Source: Symsagittifera roscoffensis (taxonomy: Eukaryota; Xenacoelomorpha; Acoela; Convolutidae). Taken from it: a DNA stretch of 64,000 bases. The stretch spans positions 25,365,547 to 25,429,546 of the forward strand of contig NC_087067.1 in NCBI RefSeq assembly GCF_963678635.1. The letters are read 5' to 3'. Position numbers and translations under genes: made by a program. The notes beneath the pieces were generated by a model. The model searched no databases. It was not told where the DNA came from and worked only from the letters and a program-made list of their open reading frames with translations. Positions 31,801-42,908 of this stretch are shown piece by piece; position 1 is the first letter of the stretch; each line of letters opens with the position of its first letter.

Positions 31801-34800
31801 CGGGAATCATCATCCGTCGAAGAGATTGTGCTGGAGACTGCACGCTCCTCCAGATCATGTCTAAGCCTTCTTCGCATCCATCTGAACTCCCCGGACAAAA
31901 CCTTGTTCTCTAGGTCCTGTTTCTCATCAGGAATTTTGTGGTCTATCTCAGACTCCCCGGACAAACTTTCTATTCCCGGGTGTTGATCTTGTGATCGCTG
32001 GTTCTTCTCATCATTCGTCTCCCCGGACAAATAGACTTGCAGCAGGTTTTGTTCTACCTTTTCACCTTCCTTATCCTGGTCCACAAAGGTGACGGTTTTC
32101 TTTCGCTTGCTGCTCCCCTGTTCTTTCTGCCCGTAAGAAGTACTGGTTAAAATCTCTTGGGGTATTGAGGATACTAGTTGCTGAACTATCGTCCTACAAT
32201 CCCTCTCGTTCTCTTCGTGCTGTCGTCTGGACGGCATGATCTTCACCTTCTCACCAACTGTTAGCGATGCCACTGCTGATGTCCACTCGGGGTCATCTCT
32301 GGTCACTTCTCTTTCTAACAATCCACCCAGCATCCGCATCACTTGCGGTGTGACTTGCACCGTTTTATCCAATAAGGAGAGGCTGTTTATGTTCATGCGA
32401 GAGAGTTCTTGCTGGACCAGGTTTGAGCGCAGCAACAGATCCAGGATCTTTATATCGGCTGCTTTCTCTACAGGTAACTCAGTGTGCCCTGGAATTGGAT
32501 GTCCAGACTTATCCAACGATCTCGTTAAGGGAAGCGCTTCATAAGTTTCTTTGTCCAGAAACGAGAATCCCTCCTTTATTTCCGCCTGATTGGCCTGCTT
32601 CTGTTCCAATCTTTCAAAAAACTCAGTTTTCTTGCTGAGGCTGTCAACATTCTGGTGTTTATCACGCATCCTATGTTCGATTATCATATGGTAGCCATCC
32701 AATCTGACTATCCATCTACCAATATAACTCTGATCCATCGAGTAGGTTTTCAACCAGGATAACGCTCTGTTGTCCACGCGTAACTTGAAGGGAGCGCTCC
32801 CCAAGTATGCACGGTACTTTTCCACGAAGGTGACTACTGCCAACATTTCTGCTTTTGGTGCGCCATATTTCATCTCTGTGTCACTCAAGACCTTGCTGCC
32901 GTATGCAATGGGACGGAGAACTGTTCTTCCGTTCCATTCTTGCTCTTGATGCAAGATTCCTGAGATGGCTACCACCGATGCGTCTGTGTCGAGAACATAC
33001 ATAACCTTTTCTGTAGGCATGCACAGCACTGGCGCTTCGCACAGTTTCCGCTTTATGTTTTCGAAAGCAACCTGTGCCTCATCGTTCCATCCGAACTTTT
33101 TCCCCTTGTTGCGCATCAGCTTCTGCATCGGATACACATTGTCCGCATATCCTTTTATGAATTCTCGGTAGTAATTGGCAAACCCTAGGAAGCTCAGCAG
33201 CTGTGTGTCCGTTCTGGGGGCCTTCCATGTCAACACTGCTTCCACTGCTTCCGGGTCCGGCCTCACACCATGCCTATACTCCATTCTTCCTAGGTACTTA
33301 ATCGAATCCCTAAGGATTTCACATTTCGCTGGTTTGCACTTCAATCCAGCTCTTTTCATGCATCCAAAGACCTCATCGAGCCTATCAATGTGGTCTTCCA
33401 GGGTCGGTGTCGCTATGACTACGTCATCCACGTAACACATCACGAGATTCCCGTACTTCTTGGTCACTCTCGTCAAAGCCTGAGCCATCAGTCTTTGAAA
33501 AGTGGCCGTTGCATTGCACAAGCCGAAGGGCATCCTCTTCCACTGGTACAATCCCAATTCGCACGCGAATCCGGTTTTCTCTCTCTCCTTCTTCCGCAGA
33601 GGGACCTGCCAGAAGGCAGAACCTAAGTCCAATGTGGTGAAGAACTTGGCATCACCAAGCTTAGATAGGCTCTCGTCTATTCGCGGTATCGGGTACGCAT
33701 CTTTTATCGTTACCGCGATCAAGTAACGAAAGTCGCAACAAAATCTAAGCTGCCCCCTTTCTTTTTCGCCATTACTACCCCGCAAGCCTATGGCAATTTC
33801 GAGGGTTCTATCATGTCGTATTCAAGCAACATTTCTATTTCCGCTCGGCACGCTTCCGATTTGTGTGGCGTCATCCGCCTTGCGCCTTCCCTATGGGGAA
33901 CGGCGCCCTCTTCTAGTTCGATTTCGTGTTCGACGAAATTACAGCAACCGATATCCGCCTTATGTTTTGAAAATACATCTGCGTTCCGATTTAGGAGGTC
34001 CCGCAATTTATCGAAATCTCCCTCACCTTTTTTCCCTTTTAAATGTTCTATCTCTGGCGAAACCGGTTTGTCAGATTCTAGTTCATATGACGAGGGGCGT
34101 TCCGGAAAATTCGAGCAGCTTGATAAGCCGTCGTCCGTTTCGGACTTCATCGAAAACATTTTATGAATAGATTTTAATTCATTAATCCTCTTTAAAATTG
34201 TATCTTTATTGGCATGATAAGGACAGTCTTTCACACTATATTTCTTCAAGTTTTGTATCTCCTCATAGTTGGTCCTGATCGGCAAAGCGTAGCCAAGCTT
34301 CTTTCCACGCTGGATTGAAACCGCAGTGTCCAGTGTGTTCAACAACACACTGACACACAGTCCATTTCGCGTTACCGAGAAGCTCCGGCCTAAAATCACC
34401 GAACTCTGACTATTCGGATTCGGTACTAAGCAAACCTGTTTACTATCACTTAACGAATTCAAATTTCTCATTCTAAAAATTGCTACCACAGCCTGTCCTG
34501 GTTGTAATTTTACTTTTCTATCCAAAAAAAATTGGTACCTTGTTTTCGTCTGTTATTATCCTATTAATTGGTCTCTTAACATACTTTCGGTCCGGGTTTC
34601 TAATCCGTATCAGACCGTTGTTCAAGTCAATCATCACGTCAAAATTCCTGAAAAAATCTCTGCCCAAGATGAATTGGTCGGCGTCGTCCAGATTCTCTAC
34701 CACCAGAAAGTTCATCCAAAGATCCCGTCCTCCCATGTGGAGGACCGTTATTGGTGTTCTTCCGGCCACGTAGATAGCTCCTCGATTGGCGGCGGCCAGT

Positions 34801-35345
34801 CGGAGATTCGTTGGAATTAGATCTTCCCGCGTGAAGCCCATTCTCTCCCAAGTTTTTATCGGCATCACACTCACTACCGCTCCTGTGTCCAGAAGCCCTG
34901 TGACTCTGAGTTTTGTTCCGTTGATGTCGAGCAGATGTGCAGTCACATCTGCTTCATACCCAATGTGTACTGCGTCTTGTTCCATCGTGGCGTCATGGCC
35001 TATCCTGAGGACCTTGAGTTCCTCTTCTCCCAAATAGATCTGCCCCATTTGGTCATCATCTGTTGTTACATAAGTCCTGGTGTAGATACTGATTCCATCC
35101 ACGTTCAGCATTACTTGATACGGCCCATAGACCTCTAGGTAGCGTCCATGAAGTTTCTTCATGCGAGGGCCACCCGTCGTTAGTAGTGCTCGCACAGCTC
35201 TCGACTCGGTGCGTGGCTCCACCTGCTTCAGATAGTCTGCATATGTGTCCAAATGCATCAAAGTGAACTCGGATGGTTCACTCAGATTTCTGATCACCTG
35301 ATGTCCAGCCACTGAGATTATCCACTGGATCTTGCTTCCTTTGCT
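28805..35345 (-). pseudogene. pol: Element 2 pol remnant: PR, RT, RNase H, IN, macro-like domain
   Basis: All domains of element 1 pol are found in order at high similarity: protease LLDTGAVVSVMP (near 34880), RT with YVDD (near 33435), RNase H, the SGES-repeat linker, integrase core and GRF motif, and the macro-like end (AALAADF, YICFLVTRATEK, VYDPNRGRLHPREL). Breaks seen are a frameshift near 35340, an extra base in an 8-A run at 34524-34531, a stop replacing Trp near 33788, a one-base loss near 33755, a deletion with inverted repeat at 30963-31001, a stop replacing Trp near 30610 and a one-base loss near 30370. Two of the stops are TGG to TAG or TGA changes. The gene cannot be translated as one protein. 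Confidence 0.92.
30963..31001. repeat. 15-bp perfect inverted repeat at a deletion in element 2 integrase
   Basis: TTTGCACCACCTCGT (30963-30977) and its exact complement (30987-31001) are separated by 9 bp. Comparison with element 1 shows one arm is native integrase coding sequence. The other replaces about 30 bp of native sequence, as expected from template switching onto the opposite strand. Confidence 0.88.
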
Positions 35346-38319
35346 GCACCATGCCGAACCTCTGACCGGAGATCACATTAAGTTTCATGTTCAAACTGCT
35401 TGGTGCTTTCGTTTCTTCGAACTCCGTTGCTTCGAAGGTATTCAGTTGCTCCTGAAGTTTCTCATTTTCCAGTTCAAGTTTCACTTTTTGTTCGATCTCT
35501 TTCGTCACCAATTCCTGCTGTACGCTATTTAGAGCATCCCTCGCGGCTGCCCTATAATCGATCTTGAAGTCATCAGCCGCAGTTGCTGGCTCCGGCTCAC
35601 GTGTCTCCTCTGTTACCGCTTGCATTTTCTTCGCCGCCAGATCTTGAGGTTTATCCTTTCTGCGTGCCTCTGCTTCACTCAACAGTCGAGCCTTGCTGGC
35701 TTTCACTCCTGACAAAGCTTCTTCATGTCTTGGATGCTTGATGTCTGCCACTGCATCCCAGAATTGCGGACAATCTGATTTAAAATGACCTTCCAAGTTG
35801 CAAAAGAAACACCTCGGTCCGAATTTCGCAATTACTCCTCTCATGAAATCCTCATGGTCCAATTTTGACGCATCTTCGTCCTCGAGGCTAAAGCCTATTG
35901 CTTTCATGCCTTGTTTGTAAGCTGGGCATGCTGACACATGATGATCCGTTGAACTGCAATTGGCACAAGAGCGTCTCTTGTCCATATCATCCCTCGGTTT
36001 GTACCAATTGTTCCCTTGGTTTGCTGGTCCGTTGTTGAAATTGCCATAATTGTTCTTGTAGTATCCAGATCTCGAAGAAGGTTTCAACAAAAGATACTCT
36101 TTTGACTTGAGCCTCAACTCCTCCGGTGTTGGCGCATTGGTTGATAGTGGTGTGTAATGCGTTGCTAGCATCGTACGAAGTTCATCATTTTTCACACCAT
36201 CGATGAATTTTGAGGCTACGGCCAGGTTCATCCTTCGGTTTGACTCATCCGGTTGGCTGCGTCTTCTCAGCATCTCCAAATCATCGAGAAACTTGTCTAT
36301 CGTTTCATCTTCTCGTTGCCTCCGTTTCTTGAAGCGCATCATCGCCTGGTGCCCCTGCACCCCTGATCCAAAACGGTTTAACAAGATTTCGAAGATTTTC
36401 TCAGCAGTGTCACGTTGATATGGCTTCTTGGCCATGACACAGTTCAGGGCTGTCCCTTCCAAGTTGCTGGTGAGCGCACTGCATTCTTGTCTCTCCGACA
36501 AGTCCTCTTCCTCGAAATGCAGCTTCATTACCTCTATCCAGGTATCATTACAGCCATCAGATTCATCTTTATAGCATCTTGGTTTCTTGAAGACTCTTCT
36601 GGACTTCTCACTGCGTTCATTGGTTCTGGATAACCTTGTCAGGAATGTCTCCAAAGACCTGTTTAGGGGTTCAAATGCTGTGGCCATTGCCGTAGCATCC
36701 CTTGAGTGTCCCGCTTGAGTGTCCTCACACCTCGTCAAAGGCTCTGTATACGGTATATCCCTGCAATCCGAATCGCCGTGAGTGTTTCCCGCTTGACCCA
36801 CATGACTCCTCCTCGGGCTCGCATGCCCCCTGTTGCCGGAATCACTTCTCCCAGTCGCATGTGTGCCTTGCGTTGGTCGTTCGTTAGAGGTTTGTCTGTT
36901 CCCCGTTGAACTTGTTCTACTGTTCGGGCCCCATGTTCCATTACCCCTTGTGGCATAGCCTGATGAACTGCCCCTGCCTCTAGTGGATCCATACGTCTTC
37001 CTCTTTTGATGTTCATTGAAGTTCACCCTCGGTTCCCTGCTGGGTCCCCCCGAGTTCGGTTCTCCTTCTTTTGGTCCACTCTTGCTGCTTAGTAGCCCGT
37101 CCAACCTATCCATGATAGCCTGAGTTCGCCTCTCCATCATCGCGTCTATCTTTGTGTCAAGAGTCCCAAGAGACTGCTCTTGCTGAATTCTTAACTTCTC
37201 CATGTCGTCTCTTAAGCGTAACTCTCGCTGTTCCGCTTCTCTTGTCACTCGCGACAAGTTCTTCGCCATATGCTCGTCCGTTCTTTCTTTCAAGCGTTTT
37301 TCGCTCCTACCAACTTCTTGTCTATTGCGGTTTATTTCTTCCCGCAGACTTTCTCTTTCAATGTGAACTGCTCTTTTTAGTTCACTCATCCTTATTGACA
37401 TCTGTTCATTTTGTTCTCCTAAACTGTCCACTATGTTTTATAAGGCTTCTTCTAGTGCGGTCCCAGGTAGCTTCGTGCTGGTCGAGATCCGGGCCTTGAC
37501 TCTCTGTCTCGACGTCTTTTCCTTATCTATCTCAGGATCCGCTAAGGCGTTGCCTAGCCCTCTGGTTCTACTCTCTCCAGTTTGTGGCTCTGAACTTGTC
37601 ATAATCGCGAAGTCTTCTGACTGGCCCGGTGTGTTTGCCTCTTTGCTTATCGTTGTCACTACACCAAATTTGTCCATGGTCCCAGTCTCTCTTCCGACAT
37701 ATGCCTCATTCTCCTGGATTGAACTATCGAGGCTGACTTGAGATCCAAAGTCCCCTTGCTCCTCTTCATCCTCTTCCTCCTGGGATTCACGTTAGTTTCC
37801 TGCGCCTCCTCCCATGGTGAATGGAAAGATGTTTCCGAAGGTGTTCTTCATTCTTTCTGAGAACGATGATGACGTTGTTTGTTTCCCAGTTCCGCCTGCC
37901 ATCATAGTGTTTTCTGTCGGAGATCTTCTCGTTGCCGCTATTTCAGTTGAGATGTCGGACAGTTCCGACATCTCTTCACGATCCAGTGTCCCGGTGGAAG
38001 TGGCAAAATCATGGCCTTGTTTTACCGGAGTAGACTCACTCGCCAGCCTTCTGCCTCTCCCTTCCAGTCCCTGTACTTCCTGGTCGTCGTTCATGGCATG
38101 GTCCGTATTGACCTCCACTTCTAACAGTTCTTTACGCTCTTCTGAGGTCTTCTGACTTCTCGTTTCAACCATTCTGCCTGAAACCGTCTCCTCTTTGTCG
38201 GACCGGGATCGCTTGATCCAATCCACAAAAGGATCGGTCATCGTTTTTCTTTGCTTTTCAGGTATGAATTTCCTAGAGCTATTACCTCGTTTTGGTATCC
38301 TTGACTTATCTAGACTCAT
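35278..38319 (-). pseudogene. gag: Element 2 gag remnant with two in-frame stops
   Basis: The frame starts at ATG 38319 (MSLDKSRIPKRGNSSRKF) and stays in one frame to 35278. It is interrupted by TAA at 37792-37794 and TAA at 37438-37440. It contains an acidic N-terminal region, a coiled coil (ERESLREEINRNRQEV to about 37100), a capsid-like domain (DESDGCNDTWIEVMKLHFEE) and two CX2CX4HX4C knuckles (CANCSSTDHHVSAC, CFFCNLEGHFKSDC). At the position of the element 1 TAA this copy keeps a Leu codon. Confidence 0.9.
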
Positions 38320-41271
38320 TTTCTATTTGTCACTTCTTAATGCCTATACACCTAATTCGATTGCTAGTGATCTTATAGTTTGACTATAAATAATAATGAC
38401 ACAACACAATAAATTTCACAAGATTCTATTAAATAGTGACCACGAATCCCTGTATGTTTTCAGACTACAGTTTGTATAAAATTTTTTCACACTAACCGAT
38501 TATCGGTCGTAAGATTCGAAAACTAGCACAATATGATGTTATCAGTCAATTTAAAAGATAGTGTACTCACTACCCAATCAAGCACAGTTTATGTTGATTT
38601 AAAATCCAAAACAAAAAAATATATAATGACAGAATATTAAAGCCTCTATGAAAGAAACTTATGTGTAGTGTACTTTTAGTCTGTCACAGTACAATAGTCG
38701 AACTTGTCTTTTTAAAGAAAAAGCTTTCCCTGCTTGGTGCTGCACCAAACAGACAAAACTTTGAAGGCAGTACTTTTATCATGTGGGCGTCTATTGCACC
38801 CACCGAGTACTGTGTTACCTATCTGCCTTCGGACTGCCCGAGCTAGACCTACTAAAATCCTCAGGGCAGTCACTTTTCACAAAAACGTATTATGTTACAA
38901 TCCACACAAACGAATCACGCTCTTTTTAATATAGACTTAGTGTCGCGAATATCCGAGTTCGGACCTGTTTTGTTTGGTCTGGTTCTTATTGAAAGGCAAG
39001 TTACCAGTGCAGTAGCTGATTCCTAGCCTGTGTGCTAATAACCTAATACCTCTCACTTTGGTCTTTCTTTCGCCTACCTAAGTCCTTTAATAAAATAATA
39101 CCCCTCCGGATTGGCACAAATAGGACCCTTCCGGACTAACAAAATCTAGACCCTTCCAGAATGGGACCCCTCCGAGTTAGTTAACACAAGACCCCTCCGG
39201 ATTTGGACCCCTCCGAATTAGCAACTATAAGACCCCTCCGGATTCGGATCCCTCCTAACTTGAAAAAAATTTTGACCCCTCCGGATTGGGAGCCCTCCGG
39301 TTCCGTCAAAGTAGCTTTTCGGAGATTTCCTTCTTTCAACCTGTACCCCCCCGGATACGTTCTCCGATGCAATTGTGATTTTTCAATTAACTAGGAAGGG
39401 TATGTACTACTTTCCTAGACCCTTCCGGATTGAAGTTAAACCTCTTATTTTACAATTCACACTAACGGTGAAGGGTCTTGTCGGTTGCCTAACTTCGGCT
39501 CGATTAAGGTTTTGCTGTGCCCCTAGCCTTCCCTTTTTGTCTAGAACGGCCTAAAGTTACTTTATTCAACCGCTATTACCTTTTAGTAGGGGTATAAGGG
39601 CTTTTCTAAAAGAAATTTGTAAAACGTGAAGGGTGTACCCTTCCAAATTGAGGAATTTGCTAAAAACAATCTCAAACAAAAGTTTCACGCTTACTTTTCC
39701 GAAATTTTTTTGTCCCTATCAGTAAGCTCAGCTAATTTCTGATCTATTGGTACTAAGATCAACACAATATGCCTAGTAGTTCCAAAGTTAATAACCAAAA
39801 CGTCTTTTTTCTAAAGTCAAGAAATTTCTCTCTTATAGGTTCCGCCTAACTTTTTCCGCAAATCTGGTCCTTTCGACCTAAAAATTGTTGATCCGAGCTC
39901 AGAAGGCCTATACTCTTCTAGTTCAATGCAAAAGACCCGATCTAAAACGCTTTAGTTGAAAAAATTTGCAAAAAACTATGCTACCTGTACCCCTCCGGAT
40001 TGATGAATCCACCAAATCAAACACGTTAAGTTCGATTTCTCTGCAACCCGGAAGGCTTTCGGGTAGCGGGTTTTAAAACTTGTAGATTCACTAGTGGAAG
40101 TTGTCCGAACAACTACTTTTACTGTTGTAACTCAAAAATTTCAAAACATTTTCTGAATTTTTAGTGTTTCGGTTTCTCAAAAATCACGAAAATTCGGTTT
40201 TTGGTTCCAAAATAGTTCCAACCACTTCCCAACTAAACTTAACCGGTTCTATCTATTATGGTAGTGCAATTACGATGTAACACACTACTTTAGCGCCTTT
40301 TTCCGTTTCAAAAATTATCGATATCTCAAAAATCGCGACTTGTGGGGGGGTCAAAATATCGCTATTTTGACCCTAAAAACCGGTCTGTTTTCGTTGTTTT
40401 TCACTGAAAAACGATATAAGACTATTAATATAGGCTATATAAGTAATAATATTAGTAATACTATACCCCTCCGGGTTTGTTTATTTTCCGCTTTAAGGTG
40501 CTTAACTCGGATATTCGCAGTTCGGTGAAGGGTCACTACAGTGCAGCACTGTCGAGCCCCCCACAGATTAATATTTTAATTTTTGTACCAAAAGGGATAC
40601 AAAACTTGGTAACGATACCCAACAGTCGATTGTTGTTGTCGTTGAGCCTCTTCTTGTTGCTCCTTGTACTGCCTGCCGGATCAGCCTTCTCCCAGGACCC
40701 CTCCGAATTGAGCGCAAATCAGCTGACCCTTCCGGATTGAGCGCAATTTATCATTAACGTGCTTAAATGCTCAAATAACCCTACAGTACAAGCCTCACAA
40801 ACGGGCTACAAAAATGATCGTAACAATCCTGACTGATATAAATGCCTGTAACAACAATATATCTATCAACAACAACGGGGGGTCGGATCACATCTTGTCT
40901 GGGGTGATGATTTCTACTGATTTTTTTTAAAACTTTTTTACTGTTTTTGGTTTTTCGGTTATTTTTTATGTTTTTTGTTTTTCTTGGGTACTATACTACT
41001 TTTTGTTTGGTTTTATATATATCTTTAAGTGTTTTTGGTCACAAACCTCTCAGGGAACGAGGGAATGGCCGATCCCCCCACCCTTCCTGGTTCGTGAATT
41101 TTCGGTCTTAACTAAGTTAAAAATCTATTCACGGTAATCCGGAAGGCTTCCGCGTTCCAAACTACCCTTCCGCCCCGGCGGTGTAGGCCTATTAAGGGCG
41201 TTAATGTGAGCATCCGCTCGGCGCGGAGTGCTCGTTAACGGTTCTGCCGGTCATGATGTTAAAAAAAATAA
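38320..41271 (-). other. Element 2 untranslated leader
   Basis: About 2.95 kb between gag and PBS with no recognised gene. It is rich in CCCTCCGG/CCTTCCGG words (39100-39480, 39985-40070, 40460-40740, 41080-41170), which form palindromic modules like those in element 1. Examples are arms near 39420/39470, 40465/40533 and 41080/41148, again with TTAA pairs in the loops. Confidence 0.65.
38720..38840 (-). ncRNA. Covarying two-hairpin RNA module in the element 2 leader
   Basis: Homologous to 10135-10320. Hairpin 1 arms are CTGCCTTC (38823-38830) and GAAGGCAG (38763-38770); inside are AGTACT/AGTACT (38806-38811, 38769-38774) and the conserved TGGGTG paired with CGCCCA (38797-38802, 38784-38789). 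Hairpin 2 is a perfect 9-bp stem (38744-38752 with 38730-38738) with a 5-nt loop. Arms differ from both element 1 copies but still pair. The flanking words CTCGGGCA upstream and GAAAGCTTTTTC or near equivalents downstream are conserved. Confidence 0.8.
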
Positions 41272-41286
41272 CACCCAGGAGCGCCA
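41272..41286 (-). other. Candidate primer binding site of element 2
   Basis: On the minus strand TGGCGCTCCTGGGTG, identical to element 1, with the same 12-nt spacer length (TAGATGTTTTTA) from the 5' LTR. Confidence 0.6.
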
Positions 41287-41298
41287 TAAAAACATCTA

Positions 41299-42226
41299 TG
41301 TAACATTCGCCCGGAAGATACATATCGACGGAAAATAAAACTAAGTCCTAAGACGACTGGCTAACGTCTAAACAGAGCTTTATATGCTTTTCACCGTCTC
41401 TACCAAGCCAGTACTTTCGGTGGTCTTTTCTAACATCGGGTCGACAAAAAACGTTACTGCCTTCGGCTTCGGTCAAAACACTCAAATTAACTTAATTACA
41501 TGCAGAAATAGTGAGCTCATGGCTGGGTCTCAGTATCCCCAGACCACGAGGTCACTCCTAAAAACAGGGCTACTACTATTTATTATATTACTATTGTTTT
41601 TGTTCAGTAGATAAAAATCATCATCTCCATCGAAGATGGATCAACCCTTTCCCCCAACTCCTAGCTTCTCATCCTTATCAAAATGAATCCAGTTGTTAAT
41701 TAAATTCAAATCAGGACATGACAAGAAGCTAAAAATCTATATAAAAGGATAAAAGTCTCAGTTCCGAAACCCTTCCGGATTCTTGAATCCACTGAATCAA
41801 GCTCGTTAATCTTGATTTCTTCTTAATCCGGAAGGCTGTCCTCCACCCTTCACCGTTGTCCGCAACGGCCTTGCAACTATTGTAGCGACACAATAGTTGC
41901 AACTCGGAACCTTCTCTGCTATTCCTGCAATCTGCTGCTGTTTTTTTTTATCACGATTCTCGTAGTTATCGTCCGCGCAACTAATGTTGTTGTGTTTTTC
42001 TTCGACCTTTTTGCCAAAATGGCCGTTTCTGACGTTTCTCAGAAATGTTACGTAATCACTTCGAAAATTTAAAAATTAGCAATTCCCGAATCCTTTAATC
42101 TTCACGTTTTGTCCCATCGTTCAAATAACGTCGTTAATCCTTTAAAATCACTAATTCGGAAGGCTCGCTGCTAAAATTTCGAATTCCGCAGAGATTGCAT
42201 TTTTCACATTCTGGTCGAATGTCACA
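41299..42226 (-). repeat. Element 2 5' LTR
   Basis: 928 bp; on the minus strand TGTGACATTCGACCAG to CGGGCGAATGTTACA. It contains a palindrome with 11-bp arms CCTTCCGGATT/AATCCGGAAGG (41771-41781, 41825-41835) and an inner ATCAAG/CTTGAT stem (41796-41801, 41811-41816). An AATAAA and a GTCTGGGGATACTGAGAC hairpin lie at the position equivalent to the element 1 LTR hairpin. Confidence 0.93.
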
Positions 42227-42511
42227 AAATTAGTTTCAAATGTGCAAGTGTATGTCAGATATTAATAAAAATTAAGTGAAAATGAGATTACATTGATAAC
42301 AAGGAATAATTTAAGCATGTATATTATAGATCTAAAAAATGACAAAAGAGTTACTGTTTTTCCTAATATGAACTTTAAAATTTTCTGTAATTATCTAACA
42401 TATGATGGATCTACCTTAAATAATAATAAATTAATTTTTAAATTTGATTTTCGCTTGTTTGTACGTTAGTATATCCCATAAGTTAACTTTGGCATCTGAA
42501 ATCTTATTCCA
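42227..42511. other. Host flank and start of the tandem array
   Basis: AT-rich, no gene. The stretch 42430-42510 matches repeated sequence near 49897, 52060, 54300, 56040, 58280 and 59780, so the array begins here and is interrupted by the LINE. Confidence 0.6.
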
Positions 42512-42547
42512 AGAAGAAGAAGAAGAAGAAGAAGAAGAAGAAGAAAG
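42511..42547. repeat. (AAG)n microsatellite, LINE 3' tail
   Basis: About 12 AAG units on the plus strand, (CTT)n in the LINE sense, directly at the 3' insertion junction. Confidence 0.9.
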
Positions 42548-42908
42548 AACACCTGAATTGCTATACAATAAAAGCCGAGGCATCAGTATAGCAAAGTGTA
42601 AATAATAAAGTTGGTTAAAGTTCATTCGTTACATCAAACAAAAACACAGCGTCCGAAAACAAGCAATAAGCAAAACAAAACAAAACAAAACAAGTTCGGT
42701 TACAGTTCAGAAATTGGTTGATTAAAATATATGAAGTTACGGATACTAAAAAAAAAACATCAGTTTTAAGAATTAAGAACGAGCTGGTATTAAAACTTTA
42801 CAAACTATTTTACAGATAGTCCAAACATACAGCGTATATACAGAGTATATACAGATTCTCTTTCAAACAATGTGTGTGAAAAATTAAACTAAATTAAAGC
42901 ATATAGAA

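Larger units (their letters stand above)
6799..42226 (-). mobile_element. Element 2: decayed giant Ty3/gypsy-type LTR retrotransposon, split by element 1
   Basis: An old minus-strand element of about 17 kb after subtracting the nested element 1. The 5' LTR is 41299-42226. The 3' LTR is split into 26137-25315 and 6905-6799. The order is LTR, PBS, leader of 3 kb, gag, pol with macro-like C-terminus, a coiled-coil ORF3, PPT, LTR. The flanks read AAA or AAAA on both sides (before 6799 and after 42226), a 3-4 bp target duplication; the ambiguity comes from the terminal A of the LTR. The LTR copies differ at about eight positions by eye and the genes carry many stops and frameshifts, so the copy is dead. 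Confidence 0.9.

Noticed and set aside
42511-42547. Poly-Ser coding run in a minus-strand frame
   Set aside because: It is the (CTT)n tail of the LINE at its insertion junction.
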